From NCBI GenBank assembly GCA_963738135.1, contig CAVTVK010000003.1:519505-583504 (forward strand): 64,000 bases of DNA, in the 5' to 3' direction. This DNA is from Bog-473 sp963738135. GTDB lineage: Bacteria; Actinomycetota; Acidimicrobiia; Acidimicrobiales; RAAP-2. The notes beneath the pieces are model-generated. The model did not search any database. It saw nothing but the letters and a program-made list of their open reading frames with translations, and had not been told where the DNA came from. Below, in pieces: positions 48,136 to 60,221 of the stretch (the stretch's first letter is position 1; each line of letters starts with the position of its first letter). The position numbers and the translations under genes are program-made.

Positions 48136-49385
48136 CTCCTCTCGGGCCTATCGCCCGCCGCGCCCCCACCAGAGCGTCGGGCCCGCTCCGTCACCCTGGT
48201 CCAAAGCGGCGAAGGGCGCGACACCATGACCCGGCCCGTCGGGCCGACGATGCGCAGCTCCGCATTGGCGTCCCCGCTCATGGTCCAGCCCTTCGAATGC
48301 ACCAGATGGTGGTGGTGCACACACAAGAGGGCCAGGTTCTCGAGGTCGCTGCGCCCCCCGGGTTTCCAGGCCACGACGTGGTGCACGTTGGCGAAGGTCA
48401 CGTTGGCACAGCCCGGGAAGCGGCAATGGCGGTCCCGGCGCATCACCTCGCGCCGCTGGGCGTCGCTCGGGCTGCGCCGGGCCCGGCCCTCGTACATGGT
48501 GTGGCCCACATCGTCGTCGACGGCGATGACGACGGTGGCGTCACAGGCGATCCGCTGCACCGTGGTGACATCGATCAGGCCGTCGCGTTCGAGCTCACCG
48601 GCCAGCGCGGAAGGTTCGACGGCGTCGTCGACGAGAGCGTCGAGGGGGACGTGGACCACCACGACGTGCGGGCTCGCCGGCGTGGCCGATCCCGACGAGC
48701 CCGGTGCCGCAGAGCCGATGAGCCCCATGAACCCGTCGCAGAGGCGCTGGTCCCAGCGGGTCTCACCGTCAGAGGGGATCTCGCGGGCCCGGGCCTCGAG
48801 ACAGGCCCTGGTCTGGGCGTAGGACTCGGCGGGCAGCTGAGCCGTCACGGTGCGAAAGGTGTCGTTGCAGCGCACGAAGCGCCGTTCGTGCTGCTCGGCC
48901 GAGCTGAGCGCCCGGGGAGCACCGGACCCGCCCGAGCGGGCACTGGTGGCGGCCACCTCGACCAGTTCGCGCACCGAGAGCTCTCGAGCCCGCTCGCACA
49001 AATGGCGGTCGCTCTCGGGGGTGGCCACCTCGGCCAGGGCCCGCACCTTGTCCAAGGACACCTCGCCCTCGCACAACGCACCCACGAGGTGGGGCAGGTC
49101 CCAGGCCACCTCGCCCAGGTGGCTCAGTGAGCGCGCCGTGGCCAACGAGACCCCGAAGCGCTCGCTCACCCAGTGCTGCGTCGACGTCGCCCCCGTCTCG
49201 CGAAAGGACTGGGAGCCCTCGAATTCGCCCAAGAGCACCACGATCTCGCCTTCGGTGGCCGCCTTGGCGGCAAAGAGCTCTTCGAGGCGCGCCGTCCGCT
49301 CCTCGTTCGACAAGGCGGCGGCCGCACTGATCACGGCGGCACCGGTGACCGGGGCGACGTCAGAAGATGTCTCGACCATCGACAC
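48132..49385 (-). CDS. DUF222 / HNH endonuclease domain protein
   Basis: 417 residues; starts at GTG 49385 or ATG 49379. The N-terminal DUF222 helical region includes TGATSTQHWVSERFGVSLAT and LVGALCEGEVSLDKVRALAE. The C-terminal HNH motif is CRFPGCANVTFANVHHVVAW followed by NLALLCVHHHHLVH. This family (the 13E12 repeat type of mycobacteria) is abundant in actinobacterial genomes, often in many copies; its function is unknown and a mobile origin is suspected. This copy appears intact, with no flanking repeats noticed. Confidence 0.88.
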   Translation of the reverse strand: MSMVETSSDVAPVTGAAVISAAAALSNEERTARLEELFAAKAATEGEIVVLLGEFEGSQSFRETGATSTQHWVSERFGVSLATARSLSHLGEVAWDLPHLVGALCEGEVSLDKVRALAEVATPESDRHLCERARELSVRELVEVAATSARSGGSGAPRALSSAEQHERRFVRCNDTFRTVTAQLPAESYAQTRACLEARAREIPSDGETRWDQRLCDGFMGLIGSAAPGSSGSATPASPHVVVVHVPLDALVDDAVEPSALAGELERDGLIDVTTVQRIACDATVVIAVDDDVGHTMYEGRARRSPSDAQRREVMRRDRHCRFPGCANVTFANVHHVVAWKPGGRSDLENLALLCVHHHHLVHSKGWTMSGDANAELRIVGPTGRVMVSRPSPLWTRVTERARRSGGGAAGDRPERS

Positions 49386-49430
49386 GAGAACGGTCCCGGC
49401 CGCCGGTGCGGAGCGCGCCGAATCGAGCGG

Positions 49431-50117
49431 TCAGCTCCCCAGCGCGCCCAGACCCTCGGTGAGGGTGCCGCCCACGAAGACGGCCGGTGTCCCGGCGCCC
49501 TCGGAGCGCCAGGCGCTCCCGCCCGACCTGATCAGCGCCGTCCGGGCCGGGAGCGCCACGACCGGCAACGCCGCCGGGGCCATGGCCACCGTGCGTTCGA
49601 GCTTCTGGCCGTGCGCGTCGTCGTGCTCGTCGCCGAAGTGGGGGACGACCGTCATGTTGTCGACCAGGCCCAGCCCGAGCGTCAGCGCGCCGCCGCGGGG
49701 ATCGGCCATCGGATCGGTGAGGACCATGGCCCCCGCTCCGGCCCCGGCCACTACGGCCCCGCCGGCGAAGGCCCGCAGGAGCGCCTCATAGACGGCCGAC
49801 TTCTTCAGCACGGCGCGCAGGTGCAGGGGCGAGCCCCCGGAGAGATAGATGAAGCGGGCGCCGGCCAGGGCGGCGGCCATGCCCGCGTCCTCGGACGAGG
49901 CCCGGTCCACCACCATGAGCCCCTCGACCTGGGCGCCCAGCGGCTCGAACCACTCGGCCGCCTGCAACACCACTCGCTCGGGGTGCTGATAGGCCGCCGC
50001 CGTGGGCAGCACCACCACGTCGGTCCCTCCCGAGGCGGCCAGCAGGGAGGCGTCGAAGGTGCAGCCCTCGGTCCATTCATCGCCCCCGACCAGGGCCAGC
50101 GTGCCGGACGTGTCCAT
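49431..50117 (-). CDS. class I glutamine-amidotransferase-like / S51 peptidase homologue lacking the Ser
   Basis: 228 residues. Resembles cyanophycinase and peptidase E (S51): LALVGGDEW at the start, VVLPTAAAYQHPERV, and FIYLSGGSPLHLRAVL. The nucleophile elbow, normally GTSAGAM, reads AGAGAGAMVL, so the catalytic Ser is replaced by Gly. It is probably not a serine peptidase; a binding role or different chemistry is possible. It lies between the DUF222 gene and hbd, transcribed away from hbd. Confidence 0.78.
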   Translation of the reverse strand: MDTSGTLALVGGDEWTEGCTFDASLLAASGGTDVVVLPTAAAYQHPERVVLQAAEWFEPLGAQVEGLMVVDRASSEDAGMAAALAGARFIYLSGGSPLHLRAVLKKSAVYEALLRAFAGGAVVAGAGAGAMVLTDPMADPRGGALTLGLGLVDNMTVVPHFGDEHDDAHGQKLERTVAMAPAALPVVALPARTALIRSGGSAWRSEGAGTPAVFVGGTLTEGLGALGS

Positions 50118-50178
50118 GGCGCCACTCTTGCACGCGCCGGCACCCCGCCCCCTGCGAGGGCGGCTTCGACGCTCCTGG

Positions 50179-50192
50179 TTACCGACCGGTAA
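50179..50192. promoter_or_regulatory. operator-like inverted repeat TTACC-n4-GGTAA before hbd
   Basis: TTACCGACCGGTAA ends 11 bases before the hbd ATG. The arms are perfect inverted repeats. The same type of site is present between ccr and phaA (43558-43571). It may overlap the promoter of a leaderless or short-leader message. Confidence 0.55.
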
Positions 50193-50203
50193 AGTTGTCG
50201 CCC

Positions 50204-51058
50204 ATGTCGATCACACGGGTGGGAATCATCGGTTCGGGCATCATGGGCGCGGGTATCGCCGAGGTGGCGGCCGCCAACGGGCACGACGTCGTGCTGCGGA
50301 GCCGGAGCACGGCCGGCGCCGACGCCATGGTGGCGGGCCTGGCCAAGTCCTTGGCCAAGCAGGTGGAGAAGGGCAAGCGCACCGAGGAGGAGGCCGCCGC
50401 CATCAGGGGCCGCGTCAGCGCCACGACGCATCTCGGGGAGCTGGTCGATGTCGACCTCGTGATCGAGTCGGTGGTGGAAGACCTTGCCGTCAAGAAGGAG
50501 CTCTTCGCCGAGCTGGACAGCGTCTGCAAGCCCGACACGATTCTGGCCACCAACACGTCGACGCTGCCGGTGGTCGAGATGGCGATGGCGACCAAGCGCC
50601 CCGACCTGGTGTGCGGCATCCACTTCTTCAACCCGGCACCCGCCATGGCGCTCGTGGAGGTCGTGCGGCCGATCACGGCCAGCGACGCCACCGTGGCCGC
50701 CGCGGTCGCGTTCGCCGCCGCCTGCGGCAAGGACCCGGTCGAGGTCAAGGACCAGGCCGGCTTCATCGTCAACGCCCTTCTGTTCCCCTACCTGAACAAC
50801 GCGGTCCGCCTCCTCGAGCAGGGCGTGGCCACCAAGGAGGGCATCGACGCCGCCATGAAGGGCGGCTGCGGGTTCCCCATGGGCCCCTTCGCGCTGCTCG
50901 ACCTGGTCGGCCTCGACACCTCGCTGGCCATTCTCGACGCGCTCTATCAGGAGTACCGCGACCCCAACTACGCCGCAGTGCCGCTGCTGCGCCGCCTGGT
51001 CACCTCCGGGCAGCTCGGCCGCAAGACCAAGAAGGGCTTCTACGACTACAGCCGGTAG
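50204..51058 (+). CDS. hbd: 3-hydroxybutyryl-CoA dehydrogenase
   Basis: 284 residues from ATG 50204 (an in-frame TTG at 50195 is possible). The N-terminal NAD(P) motif is GIIGSGIMGAGIAEVAAANG. The catalytic region IHFFNPAPAMALVEVV contains the His, and Glu follows in VEVV. The ending ALYQEYRDPNYAAVPLLRRL is typical of the PaaH/FadB2/Hbd group. It interconverts acetoacetyl-CoA and 3-hydroxybutyryl-CoA, linking PhaA to crotonyl-CoA and Ccr. It sits 64 bases before the mutase gene, consistent with an operon. Confidence 0.93.
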   Translation: MSITRVGIIGSGIMGAGIAEVAAANGHDVVLRSRSTAGADAMVAGLAKSLAKQVEKGKRTEEEAAAIRGRVSATTHLGELVDVDLVIESVVEDLAVKKELFAELDSVCKPDTILATNTSTLPVVEMAMATKRPDLVCGIHFFNPAPAMALVEVVRPITASDATVAAAVAFAAACGKDPVEVKDQAGFIVNALLFPYLNNAVRLLEQGVATKEGIDAAMKGGCGFPMGPFALLDLVGLDTSLAILDALYQEYRDPNYAAVPLLRRLVTSGQLGRKTKKGFYDYSR

Positions 51059-51122
51059 CGGCGCCGGCGGGCCCGGAATCCGGGCAGAATGGTGGCGCCC
51101 CAGCCGCCTGGAGGTGATGTGA

Positions 51123-53113
51123 ATGCCGAGCGACCAGCAGCGTGACGCACCGTGGGTGATGCGCACCTACTCGGGCCATTCGACGGCTCGTGCCTCCAAC
51201 GAGCTCTACCGGACGAACCTGGCCAAGGGGCAGACCGGTCTCTCCATCGCCTTCGACCTCCCCACCCAGACCGGCTACGACCCCGACGCCCCCGAGGCGG
51301 CCGGCGAGGTGGGCAAGGTGGGCGTGCCGGTGGTCCATCTGGGTCACATGCGCGAGCTGCTCGACGGCATCCCGGTCGAGTCGATGAACACTTCCATGAC
51401 CATCAACGCCACGGCGGCGTGGCTGCTCGGTCTCTACGTGGCGCACGCGCAGGACAAGGGTGTCGATCCCTCGCTGCTGGCGGGCACGACGCAGAACGAC
51501 ATCGTCAAGGAGTACCTGAGCCGCGGGACCTACATCTTCCCCCCGGGCCGAGCCTGCGCCTGACCGTGGACACCATCGCCTACACGGTGCGCCAGGCGCC
51601 CAAGTGGAACCCGATCAACGTGTGCAGCTACCACCTGCAGGAAGCCGGCGCCACGCCGGTGCAGGAGATCGCCTACGCGCTGGCGACCGCCATCGGGGTG
51701 CTCGACGGTGTGCGGGCCTCGGGGAAGATCGAGGAGTCCGAGCTGCCCGCCGTGGTCGGTCGCATCAGCTTCTTCGTGAATTCGAGCGTCCGCTTCGTGG
51801 AGGAGACCTGCAAGATGCGCGCCTTCACCCGGATGTGGGACCACATCTGCCGCGAGCGCTACGGGGTCGAGGACCCCAAACTGCGCCGATTTCGCTACGG
51901 CGTGCAGGTGAACTCGCTCGGGCTGACCGAGCAGCAGCCCGAGAACAACGTGCAGCGCATCGTCCTCGAGTCGCTCGGCGTGACGCTGTCCAAGAGCGCC
52001 CGGGCCCGGGCCATGCAGCTGCCCGCCTGGAACGAGGCGCTCGGGTTGCCCCGGCCGTGGGACCAGCAGTGGTCATTGCGGATGCAGCAGGTGCTGGCCT
52101 TCGAGTCCGACCTGCTCGAGTACGGCGACATCTTCGAAGGGTCGGTGGTCATTGAGGCCAAGACGGCCGAGCTGGCCGAGGCCGCCTCGGCGGAGCTGGC
52201 CGACGTGGAGGCGCTCGGCGGGGCCTTCGAGGCGATCGACGAGCTGAAGCGCCGGCTCGTGCGCAGCCAGGCCGAGCGGGTGCGGCGGATCGAGTCGGGC
52301 GAGCAGGAGGTGATCGGCGTCAACGTCTTCACCGAGACCGCGCCCTCCCCGTTGCTCGGCGACGGCGAGTTCGAGAACATCTTGAAGGTCGACCACAACG
52401 TCGAGGCGGAGCAGATCGTGGAGGTGGAGCGCTGGCGGGCCGAGCGTGACAACGCGGCGGTGCGGGCCGCCCTCGACGAGTTGCGCCGCGTCGCCATCGA
52501 CGACAGCCCCGCGGGCAACATCATGGAGGCGACGATCGCGTTGGGACATGCCGGTGGCACCACGGGGGAGTGGGCCGGCGCATTGCGCGAGGTCTTCGGC
52601 GAGTTCCGGGCACCCACGGGGGTCAGCGGCGGGGTGGGTCGCCGCGGCGACGACCTGGCGCCGGTGCGGCTGCGCACCAAGGCGCTGGCCGAGCGCACGG
52701 GCGGACCGCCGCGGTTCCTGGTGGCCAAGCCGGGACTCGACGGGCACTCCAACGGCGCCGAGCAGATCGCCGTGGCGGCCCGCGACGCCGGCTTCGAGGT
52801 CATCTACCAGGGGATCCGGCTGACCCCGGAGCAGATCGTGGCGGCGGCGCTCGACGAGGACGTCGACATCGTGGGGCTGTCCATCCTGTCCGGGTCGCAT
52901 CTGGAGCTGGTGCCCGACGTGCTCGACCGCTTGCGCGCCGCCGGCAGCACGGCGGCCGTGGTGGTGGGCGGCATCATCCCGCCCGAGGACGCCGAGCTGC
53001 TTCTGGGCAAGGGAGTGGCGTCCGTCTACACGCCGAAGGACTACTCCTTCGACCGCATCATGGAGGACCTGGTGGCGCTGGCCGAGCGCCAGCGCGGCGC
53101 CACTGCCGGGTGA
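51123..53113 (+). CDS. ecm: ethylmalonyl-CoA mutase (one apparent frameshift)
   Basis: About 663 residues. Coenzyme-B12-dependent acyl-CoA mutase. The opening WVMRTYSGHSTARASNELYR, LPTQTGYDPDAPEAAGEVGK and KWNPINVCSYHLQEAGATP are closer to ethylmalonyl-CoA mutase than to methylmalonyl-CoA mutase large subunits, from my memory of the families. The B12-binding domain has DGHSNGAEQ (His ligand), SILSGSH and VVVGG. A missing C in GGGCC 51545-51549 breaks YIFPPGPSLRLTVD. Substrate assignment is supported by ccr, phaA, hbd and mce nearby; methylmalonyl-CoA mutase remains the alternative. Confidence 0.88.
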
Positions 53114-53363
53114 GCCGCGCCATCTCGCGCCAGGTCACCGCGACGGCGCCGAGTTCGATGGCCCGCACCCGGAGGGCTTCGGGCAGGTCGTAGTGGTTGA
53201 GCGCCGTCGAACGCCGGTGCCGCTGGTAGCCCCTTCGGGGGATCCCGAGCGCGGCGGCCATGGCGTGGAGCTCCTCGGGGTCGTCCGCCAGCAAGTGGGA
53301 CCAGCGGTCGGTGCGGTCGCGCACCGTCGCCCGTTGGCGCCAGTCGTCGACGTAGACGGTCAG
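53058..53363 (-). CDS. DUF4031 protein
   Basis: About 101 residues. TVYVDDWRQRA at the start, RWSHLLADDPEELHAMAAAL and HYDLPEALRVRAIELGAVAV are the hallmarks of DUF4031, small proteins of unknown function. No ATG/GTG/TTG is close to the conserved start. The best fit is a CTG at 53363 that overlaps the stop of the preceding small gene (CTGA); an ATG at 53411 would add 16 non-conserved residues. Its end overlaps the convergent ecm gene by 56 bases. Confidence 0.75.
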   Translation of the reverse strand: MTVYVDDWRQRATVRDRTDRWSHLLADDPEELHAMAAALGIPRRGYQRHRRSTALNHYDLPEALRVRAIELGAVAVTWREMARLTRQWRRAGARPAPPGPP

Positions 53364-53578
53364 CGGCGCGCCCAGGGCCGGTCGCGGCGCAGCGGCACCG
53401 GCTTGTTCCACCAGCGGCCGCTGAAGCGCCAGGGCTCGTGGACGGGGTCGCGCTCGTCGGCCGGCGCCGGCCGGGGCCAGGCCAGCTGGACGGCGGCCGT
53501 GATGGCCGCCAACACGGCCGGGTCGGGCGCCGGCGGGGGCCGCAGGGCCAACTGGTCTTCGGCGACGGGCAGCGTCAT
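53360..53578 (-). CDS. small protein, possible acyl-CoA carboxylase epsilon-type subunit
   Basis: 72 residues; its ATG overlaps the pccB stop (ATGA). The sequence has an Ala-rich helix (VLAAITAAVQLAW) and a short C-terminal Arg/Trp-rich part (PWRFSGRWWNKPVPL). Actinobacterial acyl-CoA carboxylases often have a small epsilon subunit encoded next to the beta subunit with an Arg/Trp-containing tail; the position and size fit, but similarity is too weak to be certain. Confidence 0.55.
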   Translation of the reverse strand: MTLPVAEDQLALRPPPAPDPAVLAAITAAVQLAWPRPAPADERDPVHEPWRFSGRWWNKPVPLRRDRPWARR

Positions 53579-55131
53579 AGCGGCACGTTGCCGTGCTTGC
53601 GCCGCGGCAGCTCCTCGCGCTTGGACGAGAGGATGTCGAGGCTGCGGCAGATGACGGACCGCGTGTCGGCCGGCGAGATCACGTCGTCGATGTACCCGCG
53701 CTCCGCCGCGATGTACGGGTTGGCGTACCGCTCGGTGTACTCGTCGATGAGCTCGGCCCGCCGGCGGGCGGGGTCGGCCGCTTCGGCGAGCTCACGCCGG
53801 TAGACGATCTCGACGGCGCCGTTGGGTCCCATGACGGCCAGCTCGGCCGAGGGCCAGGCGAAGGCCAGGTCGGCACCGATCGACTTGGAGTTCATGACGA
53901 CGTACGCACCGCCATAGGCCTTGCGGGTGATGATCTGGATGCGAGGCACGGTCGACTCGCAGTAGGCGTAGAGGAGCTTGGCCCCGTGCCGGATGATGCC
54001 CCCGTACTCCTGGTCGGTACCGGGCATGAAGCCGGGGACATCCACGAACGTCAACAGCGGGATGTTGAAGGCGTCGCAGGTCCGCACGAAGCGCGACGCC
54101 TTCTCCGACGAGTCGATGTCGAGCACGCCCGCCAGCACGGCGGGCTGGTTGCCCACGATGCCCACCACGCGGCCGTTCATGCGGCCGAAGCCGCACGTGA
54201 TCGACATGGCCCAGTGGCGGTGCACCTCCATGTACTCGCCGTCGTCGACCACCGCCGTGATGATGCGCTTCATGTCGTAGGGCTGGTTGGGCGAGGTGGG
54301 GAGGAAGTCGATGAGCTCCGTCACCTGGCGGTCGGGCTCGTCGCCGCACAGCTCGAGCGGCGGCTCCTCGAGATTGTTCGACGGCAGGAACGACAGCAGG
54401 TGGCGCACGTCGTCGAGACAGGCCTTCTCGTCGGGCGAGACGAAGGTGGCCACGCCCGACTTGGTGGCGTGGCTCATGGCGCCGCCCAGCTCTTCGAGGG
54501 TCACGTCCTCGCCCGTGACCGTCTTCACGACGTCGGGCCCCGTGATGAACATGTGCGAGGTGCCCTGCACCATGAAGATGAAGTCGGTCATGGCCGGTGA
54601 GTACACGGCCCCGCCGGCGCACGGTCCGAGGATCACGCTGATCTGGGGGATCACGCCCGAGGCCGTGACGTTGCGGTGGAAGATGCCGCCGTAGGAGTGC
54701 AGCGACACCACCCCCTCCTGGATGCGGGCCCCGGCGCCGTCGTTGAGCCCGATCATGGGAACCCCCGTGGAGGCGGCCAGGTCCATCACCTTGTGGATCT
54801 TCTCGGCGAAGACCTCACCGAGGGCGCCGCCGAAGACGGTGAAGTCCTGGCTGAAGATGCAGACCCGCCGGCCGTCGATGGTGCCGAACCCCGTGACCAC
54901 GCCGTCGGTGTAGGGGCGGTTGTCCTCCAGCCCCATGCCGTGGGCCCGGTGCCGGGCCAGCATGTCGAGCTCCTGGAAGGACCCCTCGTCGAGCAGGTAG
55001 TCGATGCGCTCCCTCGCCGTCAGCTTCCCTTTGGCGTGGTGCTTCTCGACGGCGCGGGGGCTCCCGGCGTGGAGAGCCTCGTTCTTGCGTTCGGCCAGGT
55101 CGGCCAGGCGTTCGGCCATGGAGTGTTCCAT
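53575..55131 (-). CDS. pccB: acyl-CoA (propionyl-CoA) carboxylase beta subunit
   Basis: 518 residues from the ATG read at 55131; a start at 55119 is also possible. Carboxyltransferase with both oxyanion-hole regions: GLNDGAGARIQEGVVSLHSY and ITRKAYGGAYVVMNSKSIGA. Other family strings are TARERIDYLLDEGSFQELD and VGIVGNQPAVLAGVLDIDSS. It transfers CO2 from biotin to propionyl-CoA (and perhaps acetyl-CoA), giving methylmalonyl-CoA. The biotin-carrying alpha subunit is not in the window. Supplies or drains the mutase/epimerase branch encoded nearby. Confidence 0.93.
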   Translation of the reverse strand: MEHSMAERLADLAERKNEALHAGSPRAVEKHHAKGKLTARERIDYLLDEGSFQELDMLARHRAHGMGLEDNRPYTDGVVTGFGTIDGRRVCIFSQDFTVFGGALGEVFAEKIHKVMDLAASTGVPMIGLNDGAGARIQEGVVSLHSYGGIFHRNVTASGVIPQISVILGPCAGGAVYSPAMTDFIFMVQGTSHMFITGPDVVKTVTGEDVTLEELGGAMSHATKSGVATFVSPDEKACLDDVRHLLSFLPSNNLEEPPLELCGDEPDRQVTELIDFLPTSPNQPYDMKRIITAVVDDGEYMEVHRHWAMSITCGFGRMNGRVVGIVGNQPAVLAGVLDIDSSEKASRFVRTCDAFNIPLLTFVDVPGFMPGTDQEYGGIIRHGAKLLYAYCESTVPRIQIITRKAYGGAYVVMNSKSIGADLAFAWPSAELAVMGPNGAVEIVYRRELAEAADPARRRAELIDEYTERYANPYIAAERGYIDDVISPADTRSVICRSLDILSSKREELPRRKHGNVPL

Positions 55132-55538
55132 GACGGTGAGGCTAACGCTCCCGGAGGACCGCCCGAAATTGCGGCCGCCCGTCCCCGGACCGGGAAGCCG
55201 CGGCCACCGATGGCACCAGAAACCTCGTCTGACCAGGAAGAACAGATCGACGGTCCCCGGCGGGGCGACGGCCACGCCGCGACGAGGACCGCCACGCCCG
55301 GCGCCGCATCGAGGGTCCGGAGGGTCCGGAGGAGCGGGCCGGTACGCTCGCCTGCATCGGGCGGCCCGATCCGGGGCGGCGGCCTCCCCGGGCGCCGGTT
55401 TTCGGCTCCGGCGCGATTGTAAGAACCCCAGGCAGCCGCTATCATTGAATCCCTGCCATGTGCAGCTTCGGTCGGCGCGCCAGCGCCGCGAACCGGACCG
55501 CACGTGGGATTCACATTCTGATTATCGAGAGGGAACGC
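55132..55538 (+). promoter_or_regulatory. divergent intergenic region pccB/rpsL with rpsL promoter
   Basis: 407 bases, GC-rich, no gene recognised. A very good promoter faces rpsL: TTGTAA (55417-55422), 17-base spacer, TATCAT (55440-55445), leaving about 85 bases of leader. The context GCTATCATTGA is identical to that before tRNA-Thr. A pccB promoter was not resolved. Confidence 0.6.
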
Positions 55539-55910
55539 GTGCCCACAATCGCCCAGCTCGTCCGCAAGGGACGGCAGGCCAAGGTGACCAAGACCAAGAC
55601 CCCGGCCCTGAAGGGCGCGCCCCAGCGGCGGGGGGTGTGCACCCGCGTCTACACGACCACCCCCAAGAAGCCGAACTCGGCCCTGCGCAAGGTGGCCCGC
55701 GTGCGCCTCTCCTCGGGCGTCGAGATCACGGCCTACATCCCCGGTGTGGGCCACAACCTGCAGGAGCACTCCATCGTCCTCGTGCGTGGCGGCCGGGTGA
55801 AGGACCTGCCCGGCGTCCGCTACAAGGTCGTACGCGGGGCGCTCGACACCTCGGGCGTGCGCGAGCGCAGCCAGGCCCGCAGCCGCTACGGCGCCAAGAA
55901 GGAGTCCTAG
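55539..55910 (+). CDS. rpsL: 30S ribosomal protein S12
   Basis: 123 residues from GTG 55539 (MPTIAQLVRKGRQAKVTKTK) behind AGAGGGAA. Decoding-centre protein; the streptomycin-site loops TTPKKPNSALRKVARVRL and GVGHNLQEHS are present with the wild-type Lys residues. First gene of the str operon; rpsG starts 2 bases after its stop. Confidence 0.97.
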   Translation: MPTIAQLVRKGRQAKVTKTKTPALKGAPQRRGVCTRVYTTTPKKPNSALRKVARVRLSSGVEITAYIPGVGHNLQEHSIVLVRGGRVKDLPGVRYKVVRGALDTSGVRERSQARSRYGAKKES

Positions 55911-55912
55911 GC

Positions 55913-56383
55913 ATGCCCCGTAATGGACCCGCCACCCGCCGCGAGCTCGCGCCGGACCCCGTCTACCGCTCCGTACTGGTGACGCAGTTCGTGAACAAGA
56001 TCCTGTCCCGCGGCAAGCGCACGCTGGCCGAGCGCATCGTCTACAACGCCCTCGAGCAGGTGCAGGAGAAGTCGGGCGGCGACCCGGTGGCCGCGCTCAA
56101 GCGCGCCGTGGAGAACACCCGGCCCGAGGTCGAGGTGAAGTCCCGCCGCGTGGGTGGGGCCACCTACCAGGTGCCCGTCGAGGTGCGGCCCCGCCGCGCC
56201 ACCACGCTGGCCATCCGCTGGCTGACCACGTACTCGCGTCAGCGCCGGGAGAAGACGATGGCCGAGCGCCTGGCCAACGAGATCCTCGACGCCTCCAACA
56301 ACATCGGGGCCTCGGTGAAGCGCCGCGAGGACATGCACAAGATGGCCGAGTCAAACCGCGCCTTCGCCCACTACCGCTGGTAG
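55913..56383 (+). CDS. rpsG: 30S ribosomal protein S7
   Basis: 156 residues (MPRNGPATRRELAPDPVYRS to AFAHYRW). Initiates assembly of the 30S head; in E. coli it represses the str operon. Family strings LVTQFVNKILSRGKRTLAER and VGGATYQVPVEVRPRR are intact. Confidence 0.97.
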   Translation: MPRNGPATRRELAPDPVYRSVLVTQFVNKILSRGKRTLAERIVYNALEQVQEKSGGDPVAALKRAVENTRPEVEVKSRRVGGATYQVPVEVRPRRATTLAIRWLTTYSRQRREKTMAERLANEILDASNNIGASVKRREDMHKMAESNRAFAHYRW

Positions 56384-56425
56384 TGGAGACGACCCCCACG
56401 ATCCCCAACCTCAAGAGATAGCACC

Positions 56426-58525
<2,100 letters not shown>

Positions 58526-58531
58526 ACCCCG

Positions 58532-58548
58532 GTCCGCCCCGTGGGCGG
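58532..58548 (+). terminator. hairpin between fusA and tuf
   Basis: TCCGCCC, loop CGT, GGGCGGA: a perfect 7-bp stem 6 bases after the fusA stop. The following 125 bases before tuf may hold a separate tuf promoter. It probably attenuates rather than fully stops transcription. Confidence 0.45.
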
Positions 58549-58673
58549 ATGAGGAGCGAGGAACCAGGGACCAGGTCGGAGCACCACCCGATCGCAGCAG
58601 ACCACAGATATCGCAGAAAGAGAAAGCGTCAGGGCCACCGTGGCCATGACAAGGAGCAGGGAGTAGCCAGGCG

Positions 58674-59861
<1,188 letters not shown>

Positions 59862-59894
59862 TCCGACCACAGAGCGAGAGCAGGCACCCGAGCA

Positions 59895-60221
59895 ATGGCC
59901 GACGGCCCGAAGCAGAAGATCCGCATCAGGCTGAAGGCCTACGACCACGAGATCCTCGACCAGTCGACGGAGAAGATCGTGCAGACGGTCCTCCGGACGC
60001 AGGCCAAGGTGCTCGGGCCGGTGCCGCTGCCGACCGACAAGCACCGCTACACGGTGATCCGGTCGCCGCACAAGTACAAGGACTCCCGCGAGCACTTCGA
60101 GATGCGGGTCCACAAGCGCCTGGTCGACATCGTCGAGCACACGCCCAAGACGGTCGACTCGCTCCAGCGGCTCGACCTCCCGGCGGGCGTGGACATCGAG
60201 ATCAAGATCCAGACGGCCTGA
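59895..60221 (+). CDS. rpsJ: 30S ribosomal protein S10 (NusE)
   Basis: 108 residues. MADGPKQKIRIRLKAYDHEI, LPTDKHRYTVIRSPHKYKDS and ending GVDIEIKIQTA are canonical. It has a dual role in the 30S head and as NusE in antitermination. Located 33 bases after tuf and separated from rplC by a 249-base leader. Confidence 0.97.
   Translation: MADGPKQKIRIRLKAYDHEILDQSTEKIVQTVLRTQAKVLGPVPLPTDKHRYTVIRSPHKYKDSREHFEMRVHKRLVDIVEHTPKTVDSLQRLDLPAGVDIEIKIQTA

Noticed and set aside
48132..49385. DUF222-HNH gene as an intact homing element or intein
   Set aside because: It is a stand-alone gene with no split host gene and no flanking repeats.
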